A stretch of DNA of 49,983 bases from Phoronis ovalis. Its lineage: Eukaryota > Phoronida > Phoronidae. Position numbers and translations under genes: made by a program. The notes beneath the pieces are model-generated. The model made no database searches and was not told the origin of the DNA. It worked only from the letters and a program-made list of their open reading frames with translations. This document shows positions 26,601-41,600 of the stretch, piece after piece (the first letter of the stretch is position 1; the number at the start of each line of letters is the position of its first letter). The stretch lies in assembly GCA_028565635.1 (NCBI GenBank), contig JAOXYB010029177.1, positions 1 through 49,983 of the forward strand. Direction: 5' to 3'.

Positions 26601-29600
26601 TGTTGGATTAGGTGCGACATTGTGCAGTAATGTAGTAACATGCCGTTGGCTGCGAAATATAAATCATATTCAAAGTAGGATATGTTATTCCACAAACTTA
26701 ATAACAGATCTTTCTAATTACCTTTGTGCACACAATGTGCATCTATCTATCATGAATTAAAATATTACATATCACTATATTTTTAAGACTAAAGATAAAT
26801 TATAAATTAAATTGATTATAAGTAGTTTTGTTCCGTGGTTCCACTATAAGATAAGTGATTCTTAAAAGAGGAATTATACAAATTTTAGTCTCTTTCTCAT
26901 GAAATTAGAATATAATATAAAGGAATTCAGTACCAAATAAATAACAACAGGAAAAAAATGTGCAAGACCCCAATCTGTGTTATCTTCATTTCTTACCTTT
27001 CTTTAATTTCCACTTGATGTTCTTGTGCATGTGATTTCTCCTCCTCATGTCTTTGTTTCAAAGCCTCATATGCTCTTTTCAACGACTTCAATTCTTCTTG
27101 AAATTTCAAATTTCTGTTTTTGGATTCTCCCAGTCTAGACTCTAAAGCATGAATCTTGTCTTCTTTTATCTCGAGACTTTTCTTCAGTTCTCCTTCCAGC
27201 ATGCTTTCTAATGCTTTGAATCGACTAAATTGGTAAATTAAAAAAAAAAATCTTGATCTTAGAACAGGGGCGGTTACAGAGCACAGTTGTGACAGGTTTC
27301 CAAATTAGTTAGTGGCGCTTCTATTATTGCGTCATCGCCATCTGGTGGAAGATTGCGAAATGGTGTAACATAAAAAGTCTTAGTGACGTGATTACCATAT
27401 AATAATCTATTTATTGCCAAACAGAAAATCTTATATTTCCATAGTCACTTCAACAAACTAATAAGTGACTTCCATTTGGAACTTCCACACCATGTGAGAT
27501 TAATTAATCTATGAACAAAATATAAACAAAAGCAATCCTAATTTTAATCCGGACCCGCGAAACAACTTTTAACATGATTTTTATAGGGTTTTCTAGGATT
27601 TTTTTTCCCCAGAAATTTGGTGACCGTGTTCCAGAAAACGGTGGAAATCCCCATGTATCCGCGCCTGTAGAACCAGCGACAGGAATCAATTAAATCTTTG
27701 ACAGAAACACACCCAAACATATTGAACAAGGAACTTCCCTAATTTTAGATACTAGTATTGCACTATGAAGCTGATATCAAATAAACAAGTCAAGCAAACA
27801 TAATAGTCAACTGCACCATATATCATTACAAAAACAAGACTCAAATTAAGATCCATCAAAATATTTCAAATACGTGTTAATGTGTAATACAACGGCCAAA
27901 CACTAACCTTTCATCGTGGTCTAATTCTGCTGCTGCCAATTTTTCTTTGTTAATCCCAATTCTGTCAAGCTCATGAGTCAACTTTTCAAGCTCATTGTTC
28001 AGATGCTGTGTTCTTATTTTTTCGTTGACGAGTTCCTGTAAAGTTTTGAAAAAATACGAATTGTCTTTAGTACCACATAAAACATATCAACTAAGTAACA
28101 GTATTTCACAATTTCCGCACTATTCTACAGCAACTTCAATTAAAATTGGCACAAAACATAATTGTCTTTTACCTTGTTAAACCCTTCACACTTGAAACTG
28201 AAAGTTATACTCTGAGCTCAAAAAGTACAAAAAAATTTAAAGATTCATGTATGTGTTTTCAAACACTAACGAGGTGCAATTGTAAATAAAATACATTTGG
28301 TGTGACAGCTTATACATATTAAAGACCCTTATTTGGGGGACAGTAAGGCCTAAAAAAATATGTTTGTTTCCATTAACAGTGTGAACAAAAATTGGGTAAG
28401 TAGATAGTTATTTTTTTATTGACCAGAACATGGAAGATACAAGGTAGGTATTTACTGAGAAATATGCATTTTATTTATTAATTTTTTTGTGGCGAGGCTA
28501 AAAGAACAATGGGGGAGGGGCTTAAAATTAGGGTCGGTTGGGTCAGCGGAAAAACCTTTTAAAGTTTTATGACCTCAAAAATGCGAATTTTACATTTAAC
28601 AAACTATCCTTACCTCTCTTAAAGTGGCCAGTGTTTTCTTTTCTGTCATTGATGTTTGTAGTAAATCCTTATTTTCTTTTTCCAGTTCTCTAACTCGACT
28701 ATTCGTTTCTTTGGATTTTTCCACTGTCTTTTTATACGTTTTATGTTCTCGTTCTAATAATATTACTTTTGAATTGTAATCATCAATGGTCGCTTCTTTC
28801 ACTTCTAAAGTTTGTTTGAGCTTCTTGTTTTCCTTCTCCAGAAATGAATTTTCCTTTCCAAGTTTACTACTTTCACTTTCAAATTCCACTAAATCTTTTT
28901 CAAGTTCCTCTATACGACGAACAGAAACTTTCAAAGTCTCTATTGTTTTCTGTAACTTCTGATTCTCATTTTCTACTTCCTGAATCTCTTTTTCAGAAAT
29001 TTCAACCTTTTTCACCATTGCCTCCATAGCCCTTTGAAGTTTTTGGTTTTCGTTGCTGACTTCTAAAAGATCAACTTCAAGTTTCACATGTCTTTCATGA
29101 GTGGACTTCAAATTCTCAATGGATTTTTTTAACTGTTGTACTTCTCTGCTTTTCTCATCTTTTTCAGTTTCCAGCTCAAAAATCTTTGAAGCTGAATCTT
29201 TACTCATTGCTATACTTTTCTGAAGTCTTTGGTTTTCAACAGTGAGGTTAATATTAGCCTGTTCTAACTGGTCCAATTTCTTCACAGTAGATTTTAGACT
29301 TTCTACTGTTTTACCAAGTTTACGATTTTCGACTTCATAATTCAAAAGCTCCTGTTCCAGTTTATCATTTTTTTCACAAGTTAATGTTAACGTTGTTACT
29401 GCTTTATGTAAATCATCATTATCTTTTTCTAACTTTCGATTATCTTCCTCTAAATCTGCAATTTTATTAATGTTTTCTTTTGATCTATCACAGGCTTTCT
29501 TCAAATGCTTATTCTCATATTCTAATTGTGATACATGAGTAGTAATTTCTTTCACAGTGTCATGCATTTTTTTATTCTCCTTTTCAATATCTTGGATACG

Positions 29601-32600
29601 CAAGTCTTGAGTCTTCTCATTTCTTTCCCGTATAGCTTCAAGCGTTTGTACTAATTGTTCATTTTCAGTTTCTAACTCCTTAAGTTGTCTCTCGGAAGAT
29701 TCTCGTATTGTTTCCATTGTTTGTTCTAATTTTTCCTTTTCACGTTTTAAAATATGAGCAGTTTCTTCTAATTGCATAACCTGTTTAGTTTCTTTTGATG
29801 TTGATTCTTGTAATTTTTCAACTTTTTTAGATAGTCTATGGTTCTCCTTTTCTAATTCTAACAATTTTGAATTATTTTCAACAACCACATTTTCATTCAT
29901 GTCTTCTATTTTCTTTTGCAGTCTCTGATTTTCTAGTTCCAATCGTAAAATTTTTGCATTTGCTGTCTCGTTCAGCTGATCATTTAGTGTTCCAACAACA
30001 CCTACAGTAGTCAGGTTAGCATATTAAAGACAACCACTATGAGAAATTATATGAAGTAATTGTTAAGAAATAGAGCCACGAACAATCACACAAACAATAA
30101 CTTTTAAAAAAAACAAGCAAAATATCATAAGCTACATTCTTTGTTTGAAAACGCATTGTTAGTAGCAAATGTCAGAATACTGCTTTGTTGTTGCTGTCAC
30201 TAGCTACAGGCCTTGCAATCATCCAGTATGACAGAACGCTTATAGTTGCTATAGTACCACAATAGATTTCATGTGCCAAATATAGGATTACATGCATTTC
30301 ACAATTAGCTTGTTATTCATATGTAAGGTATCTATTGGCAGTTGGTCCTGTAAACAAAGTTGAATTTTATTCAAAGATGTGCATTTAACAGTATAACAAA
30401 GGATATTATCAATTACTTACTGGACACATTAACTTGAGACCTCGCGTGTTGTAGTTCATCTTCAAGATTAGCACTTTCATTCAGAGAACTTTTCTTCTCA
30501 TATTCTAGTCTGGCATTTTCCTCTGTTAGTCCTTGAATCTGTTTCCTATCATGATCTCTTTGCTACAATGCACAATTTTAAAAATAATTATTGCAATAGA
30601 CTAACCTCGGAGATTTCTTTGCACACCATTATACAACCAGCCAGTAATGTAGCTTCTTATACTGTCTTTTTGTTACAATTCCAATAAAAGAATTTTCTAG
30701 AGAGCCCTAATTTTAACATTTTACAAATAGAAATGCATGCCATCATTTATATTCTCAATCTGTATAACCTAGAGATTACAATTTTACACTGTACTATATA
30801 AGAACACAAAAAGCATGCACATGAATGCTTTTCATCCATTAAACTAACTTACCTCTGCCATTGTTTCGAGCTGTTGCTTATATCTCATCAGCTCATTTTC
30901 TAATTCTATCACAGTTTCGACACGTTTATGACTGGCTTTCAACTGGTCCTCCAGCATTACCTTGGTTTCGGCTAATATTAAGTTGTCCTCTCTCAGTTCC
31001 TACAACAAGCATAAAAATAGAAGCAAAGCTATATCAGACATTAACAGACAACTTACCTTTCGCCAGATGTTCATGAAGTTCATTCACAAAACATGGAAGG
31101 ATGGGAATATTTGATTCAATAGCTAAGCACACAGCCTAATCAGTTTCATATCCACATTTCAGGTAATACTTCTAAAGCCACAAGCTGTAGATATACTTGA
31201 AGCTTAGAAACTTTTAAACTTATATAACTCTAGATTTTAAAAATAAAATAATTATTACATAAGCCACTACCATCTTAGTCAACTTACATCCACTCTTGTT
31301 TTAAAGAATTCCATTTCATTAAGTTTCTCTTTATATCGTTTAATTTCAGCATCGTATTTGTCCACTCGACTGGCCTAAAACAAAAACACAATTCAAATTG
31401 GAAAAAGGTTACATAACAAAGTAAATAAATTCTATTATAGCTCTGTGGGAAAGCTTTGTACCATAAACAAGTATATTTAGCAAATATATAGCTCCATTTG
31501 ATGAGACGTATTATATCGAGTTTAACACTGAGAGAACATTGCCATGCTACATTACATATCAATTTATCAATCCAAACATGATAATAATCAGAAATTATAA
31601 ACAATGTGGCCATCATATAAAAAATACCTTTTCCCTGACAACATCTAGTTCGTCTCGATAGGCTCTTGCCGACCTAGCTTCCTGAGTCAGCTGCAGGTTT
31701 TCTTCTCGTAGTTTTGTTAGCATGGTCTTATTTTCAGACACTTCTTCTCTCGATTCTGCCAGAAACTCTGTTTTCTCTTCTCTGCAATACACAAACTATG
31801 AGTTTGATTTATGTGATATTGATTAAATTACATGTATAACTCAAATTTTAATTAATCATTCCTTCACAGTTAGCACTGCAGTACATATTTCGTATATATG
31901 TATCCTACATAGTAATACCATATATCTTCACTGTTTATGAAAATATGTTTATACATACACTTCTGATCGCAATCTGCGCAATTTTGCCTTGCATTCTGCG
32001 AGCTCTACACCTGTGTGATGTTTATCTGGAGATATCCCAGGGGATACTGATGTCTTCCTGTGGCTCTCAAGCAGAGTCTGAATTTCATCATTCTCAAGTG
32101 TGACCCTCATTAAGTCCTAGAAAAACAAAATAAAATACATCAAGTTTGTGGTAAAACATATGTTTAAAAGAGATCTAGCCATCAGGCTTGTGGCTGCAAC
32201 AGCATGATGACAAGATTCATGTCTAACATTGTTTTCAGCATGGTTTGTAGCATGTATATACATTGAACTAAAGGTACATCTTACATATTAAGTTTTTCAT
32301 TCACAACTGAGTGCAAAACATATCTTCTGAAGTCAGCATACTAACTTTTTTATAAATTGAGCAATCAGTGTTGAATGACTTTTTATGGGGAACAATTATC
32401 ATTGAATTCACAGAATGGTAATGTTATTATGTAGAAATAAGATATTTGTGTTCATAGTGTTCATTTGTACAGCATCACTGTGGCATGCATTTTTGTTTGA
32501 TTGAATAATGCATGAATCAAAGTGAAAATATCATCAAAAAGAATGTGACACATTCTAAGAATTTAATTAGGAAAAATTTAAATAACATTTTCTGTTCCAC

Positions 32601-35600
32601 CCAAAATTCATTTTCAAAAGAAGAACAAAGCAACAGTCAGCTAAGTGATTCTAACAAGTTTTCATTTAGGATCATTAAAGGAAGTTGTGAAGACCAGAAA
32701 ATAAACAAACTAAAAGTGCACAAAAGAACACTGCATTACCTCATCTTCTCCAGGCAGCTGCTTATATTAAACATAAGACTAATGTATCCAATAGTTCACA
32801 TTTTATCAATGCATATAATTTCACACAAGACTGCATACTGTCTTTGTTTTGACTAGTCATGTGCTGATATATGATTAGTGACAGTATTTTACTAACAATT
32901 TACTTGTGTAGTACTAATGCTTCATCAGGTGTCAGTACTATGGTCACAGGAAACAAATAAATAACCTCATTTATCCCAATGATTATTGAGAACTGCCTAA
33001 TACACTAATGTACCACAGATTACCACAGTATCCCTAATGGGCTGCTGGCAAAGAAACAGTTGAACTACATACATACTAAAACAATCATTATATTGTCAAA
33101 TGAAATAAAATTTGGGGTTCTAATCTGGATTTTCTATGTACACACTGATAATGAATCCTATATGGTAATACTACATCAGCCTTACCAGTAAATAACTGTC
33201 TCTCTGCGCAATCAACCTTTGTATGTGGTTATACATATTTTTTGCTATGTGATCAAGTTCTTCAGCTGGACTTTCAAGAGCAAAAATGTTCTCTGAATTA
33301 TCAGTAATCTAAAAAAAAAACAAGAAAATTAACTATATTATGCTGAGTCAGGTTGTCAGGTTGCATTCATGCAGAGACTGAACACTAGTGTACAGTTTAA
33401 AAAGCATTGATGCTAGACAGTGCCATTACTATTATGATGTAAGATTCAGGAACTGATTATCATTTCAACTTTAATGTTCATGTTGATAATGTCACCTGAT
33501 AAACATTTTAAATGATGAACATATTTTTCCAAAATAAGTTTGTTCTTTGATTTTGAAGAAAGATTACCTCCTGAATATTTTCCATAATAGCTGCCTGAAC
33601 GTCAATATCTAATGTAGTGATATTGTAAATAAACTCTTCTTTCCTTTCCGACTGTACAGCACAACCAAGGATGAGCAGAAGAGCTTTCTTTATTTCATTT
33701 TCTGAAGTGTCTGGAAAAAAAACCAAACACAAGGTCACATACTACCAAAATGAAAGTTTCAAATATGGGAGATATTGTAAACACTACGGAAAGAAACTGT
33801 AAATTGAACATATCAGGCTGCCTAGCATCCACCAAAAAATTGTCTAACATAGACAAGTATTGAGTGATGCTCACCAAGTTCGTCAAACGATTGTGTGCGA
33901 TAATTGGTGGATGTTAGGCGGCCCAGACATAACTGGACAACTATATAGACTGACCTCAGTCCTTTTTGAGTAAACTTTTAAATTTAGTTTATTAAAACTT
34001 ATTCAGTCAAATATAAGTGGTCATTATCTTTACCCAGTAACAAAATATTTACTCAGTATATATGCAACTGGATATATTGACTGAAATGAGTATTGACACT
34101 TTTAGGACTTTATTGATTTCTTTGCTCATATGTGCAATATTATGCAGCTAGAGCTTGAGGTATAAAATGTTTGTAATCATAATATGCAGAAAACAGTCTG
34201 ATCACAGATAGAGGCACAATGGTGAATAAGCCAAAGTGAAGAATTGCAAAAGAAATGTTTTTTTCACAGGCAAGATAAGGATTTTTAAAACTTTTGAAAA
34301 TATTTTTTTGCTATGCTATAGCTGGCAATGCCGTAATTGTTTTTAATTCAGAGTTTTCAAACTTTTTATATTTAATTTTTAAGAATTTAATTTTAGAAAC
34401 AATAAAACATCCGTTGATGTCACTATCATCATTTAAACATGCACTGCTATTATAGTCCTTTCCAAACACTATACATTCTCAAAGCAGTTTCAAAACAAAG
34501 TAAAAATCAGGAATGCCAAATGTTTAAAAATCTAATGCAGTACTTTTGCATTGGGGCTACATACAAATCGGTTTGTTTATGTTTTAATGCTTATGTGACA
34601 AAACAGTTAATTATAGCTTGAAAACCAAGAAGAAGCACATGACTAGGATATTTGATAAATACATCATAAGTATAGGTAACAAGAATTAAAAAATATTGAA
34701 TTACATTTGTTGAAATATAATACACATCATGACATTTTACAAACACATAAATCTTCGATAAAGTCAAATATTAATTAGAAGTGGTGTCTTAATCATGTGC
34801 TGTTTCAAGCAATGAACTGGTATGGGTTTAAACAAGCAACTTTCTTCCAATAAAAGTCATGGTTTCTATATTTTGCTTTCTGCTGTCAAATGATTTGTAT
34901 TTTGCTGAGAATACAAATTCTTATTTTGCCCTCACATATCCAAAGCAATGTAGAAGTGAGGCAGTGCAATTGGTTCAAATTTACAAACAATTATTAGCTG
35001 TAATCAAGTGTGCATGCTGATCAATCATTGATTAATAGTGGAAAATTACTAAGATAAAAATTAACATTGCATGCATTTATTTTTTGAACTTTGGTACCTC
35101 TTTCAGGCTCTCGACTAATCACAATAATGTTAGGCAGTTTCATCACAATCATCTGCTGCAGAACATCCTGAAAGAAGCGAAAATCACAAAACGTTAATTA
35201 TTGATTGTTTCAATTAAATGCCTTTGCTACAGGTTTTGAATAAGACTTAGTTTCAAAGCTTCAGATATACTACTGCCCCAAGGACAAAATATGCAAAGTT
35301 TTACTCCTGGGTAGGTATTTAGTTTCTAATCTCATATTGTGCATAGAAGCCCACCAACAAATTCTATCCAATGCATTACAGAAACAACAGGACAAAATCT
35401 GAGGATGAAATTAGGAGTAGCTTCATGGTACTCACACATGATCATCAGAGATGAGTGGTGTTCTTGAACATATTTCTTTAGGAGTATTATAATAAATGGA
35501 CATTTCTTTAACTGAACACAAAGATTTGTTTGGTGTTTTTTTTTCTGATTATAAAGCATAATCGATATGTCACATTATCAAAACATTATTTTTATCTCTT

Positions 35601-38600
35601 GTTATTGTTTATTTTTCCCTAAAAATAACTACCTTTTTAATCTATAATTTAATTGCATACATTAGGGCATTAATGTTTGCAAGATAGGGACTGTTCATGC
35701 ACACAGATACCTTTCATGACGTCAATTATTTTGAGGTATTTAAAGCAAAATTGTTTTGCCCATATTTTATCATTACCAAATTACCATTGCTAAATCAAAT
35801 AACAAATTAAATGTGATACCAATACAAAATGGTCCATATTTGTATAATAGAAGGTGCATGAACATTTTGTATGATACAAGAACATTACACTATTGTAAAA
35901 GCAAAAGTGTTTAATATACTTCTATGATAAGTTACAATGACCTGAATACTTTTGTTTGCCTCTCTTTTAACTGGAGTTTTGCACCACAGGAGCCTCTTTT
36001 CAAATGGAGAATTTTAATACAATAAAAAATTAACAGGACACAAATTGTAGATAAACAAAACAAGACAATCTTTTCTTAACCCAGTACTAAGATGACATTC
36101 AACAATCTAAGTTTTACCTAGCCATCACTAGAATTTCTAATTAGCACCTATCAGATACATTTCAAGACTTGTCTCTTATCTCATAGGACAACATACCTTT
36201 ATTTTCTTATCATATCCTGATGAGACACACACAAATATGTGACGTAAATTAAAATGATAAGATAAAGCAAATTAAGCAAACAATGTTAGCATTTAGTATG
36301 ATATTGAAATAACTGAAAATTTACAATCCCAATGTATTTTTATGGCTCAAGTTAGGACAACATTGAGACTTAGGAATTTCTTATTGTAGCAAATTTTAGT
36401 TGCAAAGTTTGATTCAATTCTTTATTGCACATGTTACCTTTCTTTCTATTTCATCTTGTAAGAACAGAAATTAACACCATTTCATATATACATATTTAGC
36501 TACAATGTGTGAGTTGTTTCAGATTAATGCTCTCTTTAACACCAGGAAACAGCTATTGTCCAGTCAGGTATGATAATTGTTTATGCTTTTGAATCAAGTT
36601 GGGCTATAATCAATGTTTTACTTTTCTGCATAAAAAAAACAATGATAACCCTTGCTATAACATTTCAATAAAAACATCAATAACAGACATCTTTTTACAA
36701 AGGAGGGACGCATTACTTCATATAATAAATTTCCATGAAATATTTTTTTTTTTTTTTTTTTTGCAGTTTTGTCACAGCATTTTGGAATAAATACATACTG
36801 CATGCTTTATCTATAACACAGTTAATTACTGGTGGCATTAGGAAAGCTGCTTAACATCCACCAATTAAGAACAAAAATCATCACTTGAAGTTCATTAAGT
36901 ACAGTTTAGGTCTTAACTGGTGGACACTTATGTTGCCCACTTATGTCAGCAGTATTGAATTTATCTCAATATGAGAGTGTATAAAGTAAATGACTAAACA
37001 TTGAAGCAAGCAGTACATACTACCAACCAATATCTGATACATTTTAAACAAGAAAGATAAATAACTTTCAACTAAATTCCTTAATAATCAATACAATATT
37101 GGCATATTAATGGTTCAACTCCTTTGTATTTATTTACATCCTAAAATATAAAATGTTGTTCTATATAGGCTGACTAAAGTTTTATCTTCGAAACATTGCT
37201 TGTATCTCTTCCTTTTATTCCTCATACAAATGAAAAAATAACTTGTCAAGACATAACTAATGGAAATGAGCAAATGGCACTCATTCTACCACCAGCAGTT
37301 TCCTTTGACACAATGATAAATCTGCTATATTTCTACAAGATACTATTTTTTAATAGAGGGGGAATGAGTGCTTCTCAAGCAAGATTTCTATGCCAGACTA
37401 TTTTCACGGTAGAAATGAGACGATAAACCTGCCCAACTCTAATTTTAAAACTGTTAACTACAGACTTGACGAAAAAGACATTACTGGTACAGTACACTTT
37501 ATTCGAAGTGCAGAAGACTGCAACATTACTGCACATATAAATGGTAACTACAAGTTTAACAATCTATGTACCAGCTCGCAATGGAGAGCATCATAATTTT
37601 TCTGCATACACCAGGTTCATATTGAGTTGTATTCAATGCAACCTTTCAGTAGAAGCATAAAAAATATCATAATATTAAATTACATCGAAGGTTCAAATAT
37701 ATATAGTTACAGATTGTCTAGTCTAAAAAGTTTTTCTTATGTGAGAATCATGCCATGGGCCATATTAATGCTTAGCAATTTCATAGCAGCTTTATCTTAT
37801 GTGTCCAGGGTCTTGCACGATTTTTTAGTTCGTTTATATTCAAACAAGGTGATATTCGACACAACATACAAAGCAAAATTATAGTTCATTCTTTCCAGTC
37901 AAAACACACAAATTTTGCTTTGTTTACTGAATATATCTAAAACTGTAAGGTTTACTGTTTCATATTGTGCCTTACAAGTCATCTCAGGTATATGCTTAAT
38001 GATGACGCCAATAGGTGTTGCTGAACAAAACAAACGTTTTAATATTTAATTGCCCAACTGTACTTATTGTGGTCCTTAAAATACACCTTACAATTCCATT
38101 GTTGAAAGTAGTTCCAGCATTATTCCCATATAAGCCAAAATAATAACTGTATCCACAATTGGTCCACAATGCTTTAATAGGAATTTTTGATATATTTACA
38201 TTGTGGATTAATATGGTGCAACAAAATAGAAAGGAAAATATCTAATACAAGGCTGTTAGCTTGAGTGAGCATATGAGTATAATTTAGCTTTATGTATTGT
38301 TGAAACTTAAATAATGAGTACAAAATATAACATATATGAAGGGGTACTAACAATTTTGTTTGTTTACAAATTTTGCGCAATTACGTATTCAAATTAAAGC
38401 AACATTATACTCTATCCCAAAGTACTTTCAAAAGTACATCATCACTTGATCAACAATTTTCAAATGTCATTTCAAAAGACTTGGAACGATATACAACATG
38501 CAAGATTATGCAGCTATGAGCTAAGGTATCATCTGCAGTCTTATCAAACTGCCAATCAAAAAGGTAAAAACTGGACCAAAAATGGCAGCTTTCTAAAGTG

Positions 38601-41600
38601 ATTGATGAGTTTGTTACAGATAAGGTAAAAATAATTATGTGACATAGTATTCTTATAGTTTTACAATAGTCTGATTGAGTCAATATCAGTACACTTGCTG
38701 TTTATTGTAAATGCTAAGACTACTATCTACAATAAACCGTGGAGGGAAACATGATTGGTATTTTTTTAGCCATACATTTTTTCATAGGCACTCAAAATGA
38801 CAGCCTGGAGGCTGCCTGAGGCAATGTAGTTAGACTCAATTGTTAAAAATAGCTATTGGCCAAAACTTGTCACAGTTCAAATTCCATGAAACATTGTCTG
38901 ACGCTGTGTAAACTTTGCATGGATATGTAGAATCTAGCCCTTATCTCGACCAGACCGGACATCTTAGTCGTAAAATGGTTAAACCAGTAGCCAAGAGTAA
39001 CCGCGGAGGTGGTAAAAACAATGCTATAAATTAACAGGTCATAAGCACCTGCATATAATATTATAGCTATAGAGTACAACTTTATAAACTATACTTTACA
39101 ATATGTCTACCTTCTAACAGCATCATTCATGCTACCTGATGGAATATTTATTTTTACCATGGACAAATAATAAAAGTAAAATCAATATAAACATTGGATT
39201 AAAAATTACAGAATGAAAACTTTTGATTTCCTTATAATTTATTCAGGGTACCCAATACTTTAGAGTATTTATATTCCCTTCTATATTAACATTACAATAA
39301 CAGTGGGTAATTACAAAACTGTTTAAACAATTCCCTTATGTAGAAATTAACATACTTAAATTGCTTAGTTTAGTACTGTCTTGTAATAAATCACAGTTAC
39401 CTAATATTTGTAAGAAATTCAAAGTACTTTTTTGACACAATTCATACTACAGTTTACTCTTTTATGATTTTAAACAATGGTTAACAAATGCTGCTATTGA
39501 GTATTAAAACCTGATGCAAATTTGATTAATAGTTCATAGTAGCCCACAATCACATGAAACTACTAATCCATTATTTATTTTCAATTAAACTGTGCACTCA
39601 ATGACCTACATGCTTAACACCTTGGATTATAACTTACTTCAAACAAATCTTTTTATGGCAGCAAACCTTCCTGAGAAGTTTGTTACATTGACAGAACTTT
39701 CATTTTAAATGGGTCAATCATTTAATCACAGTATATTACACATTATATCATTTTTCTAGTTTAATCCATTAATTTTCTTCAGCCTTTTATATCCCTATAT
39801 CTCAAATTATCAATTAACCATCATTTGCAAAACGCCCATGAATAACTTTGTTAAGTGTGTGGCACTGTACAATTGTTTTTTTGTCATTATTATTATTATT
39901 ATTATTTACAGGCAAATATTGTAATGGCAATCATTTTTGATGTAACATGCACCACTTTTACCAGGTAGTTTGTATGTATGACAAAAACATGATCTATAAA
40001 TGTTGAACATATAAGATTCTCCTAGGATCCATGACTAGAAAACCAAGCAAACTGTACCTCATAATATCCCTTGACTGACTTGAGCAATATGTCCCAGTTT
40101 TGAAGCCTTTGAGAAACATCTTCAACAGTTCTGTTCAAATTCAGTGCCAGTTCTCTGTTAGTTTTGGGATCACTGAAAAAAATAAAATATCATAAATAAT
40201 TAAAACGTGCAGTGAGGAAGGGGTTTGAATATTATTGTATAGTGCCTACTATTAAGCATTCTCTTCACAACACCATGGCAGTTTGAGGGGCATGGAAATC
40301 AGGGAAAACTTATCAAATAACAATAAGTTGAAAAGCCATTAAACTTGAACAAATTGTATACAATTGCAAAATATCCTTCAGCAGTAAAAACAGATTAAAG
40401 ACATAATTGACAGAAAAAATAAACCTCATGGTGGTGGTTAACTCTTTCCACATACCATGGATAAACCATTGTTTATAAACAGGAACTGTAAGTGCCATTT
40501 AGATAAGGACAAATGTTAGGACAACTAGACAGCTGATTACCTAATGTGTAGATAACAACACTGTAATTACTGTTACCATACAATCAAAGTGATATTAGAA
40601 ATGAAGGAAAACAGAAAACTCATTTCTAATGCTTTGAGAATTATAAGTTTAAAACCAGTTGTAAGCACCTGCATAGGTAACACGAAAGAGAATTAGAGAA
40701 ACATAAATGTATAATAAAAATCTGCATTTAAACAAAAAATATTCAAAGACTATCATTTTTTTAAAGTGTCACAGAACGTGGTATTCTATCTTTTATGAGT
40801 TTCATTCAATTGTTTTCATTTACTAAGCATGCCAGTATTCGGGCAAAGTGAATGACAGCTACCGGAAAAGTACCATTTTGTCACCGACTAGTCAGTTATG
40901 CCATGCATTAAACTGCCTATTCAGCAGTCTGAACATTAATTTTTTGTATTAATATTATAAATATAAACGTCCAACCGATCTGGATATAGAGGCAAATGGT
41001 ATTTTGACATTTTCAGGCAAAGGTTAAGGAGTTTTATGTCAGAGCCCAGTAAGAATCAGGGCTTGTCTTATTGATAATATGAATTAAACAAATACAGAGA
41101 TGCTGAGAAAGTCTACAGACAACCAATTTTCTACTGATACTGGAATTTCTTTATTCACACAAATGAGATACAAAGAATACCAAATTTACACTTGTTGAGA
41201 CCCTTTGTCAAAATTTCAGTCACTAAAAAAATTCAGGATTCATTCTCGACACATTTAGCTCACTATCCCCAGTTACCGCATCTGATATATTCTGTGGACT
41301 AGCTTACCCAGTAACTTATATCCTTATATGATCCATAGTTTTCAGATTTCACATAAGCTTATGCATATAGGATGCAAAAGAAAGAAAACAGATTTCAGTA
41401 AGTTTCAAACAATATCTACTTAGTCTATGGTATTAAATCAGCCAGACTTTGATACCATTCATAAAACAGGAACAGTGAACAAAGCTAGTTTTCTGTGGAT
41501 TGTTTTCCCAAGTGCTTCATACAAAAGAGCTGATTGACAACCACCACTGGCACTGGCTACTTTATAATAACATTTTCACATGAAATAAAAAACACCAAAA

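Larger units (their letters stand above)
23690..32116 (-). other. CCDC88C: CCDC88 central coiled coil, exons 7-21
   Basis: Exons 31959-32116, 31628-31781, 31288-31374, 30853-30999, 30421-30562, 28614-30001, 27908-28035, 26997-27224, 26553-26649, 26085-26246, 25500-25763, 24931-25068, 24426-24632, 24106-24251 and 23690-23782 encode residues about 193-1371. The heptad-rich, Glu/Lys/Leu-rich sequence is a long parallel coiled coil. Family landmarks help place it: ARSARAYRDELDVVREK, YKEKLNEMEFFKTRV, TLNDQLNETANAKILRLE, KDLMEFKDHVVIVER-NATLEAE, the HE-L repeat of exon 17, and KIMDQYRKYDPSPNKK at the end. The small exon 26553-26649 was found only because its neighbours disagreed in phase without it. 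Confidence 0.9.
35168..40057. other. CCDC88 intron 3 (4.9 kb), no gene seen
   Basis: AT-rich. It contains the diverged TIR element, the poly(T) tract and the ATT microsatellite listed separately. Open frames of 60-115 codons lack splice support and family signatures. Confidence 0.55.

Noticed and set aside
26298-26630. 110-codon plus-strand frame
   Set aside because: It overlaps a well-supported minus-strand CCDC88 exon (26553-26649) and is a shadow.
27504-27729. Overlapping minus-strand frames in a slightly G/C-richer patch
   Set aside because: Two frames are open at once with no family signature and no in-phase splice sites; treated as intron.
31284-31616. 110-codon minus-strand frame around CCDC88 exon 9
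   Set aside because: Only 31288-31374 is coding, in another frame; the rest is intron read-through.
32740-32757. Possible 18-nt micro-exon (LPGEDE) between CCDC88 exons 6 and 7
   Set aside because: It has AG and GT borders and keeps the frame, but there is no pyrimidine tract before it and the vertebrate proteins have no matching insertion; the flanking exons join well without it.
32512-32856. 114-codon plus-strand frame in CCDC88 intron 6
   Set aside because: Asn/Lys/Ser-rich sequence of the kind expected by chance in AT-rich DNA; no domain, no homologous feel.
36743-36762. Poly(T)/poly(A) tract as sign of a processed pseudogene
   Set aside because: No retroposed coding sequence precedes it on the minus strand.
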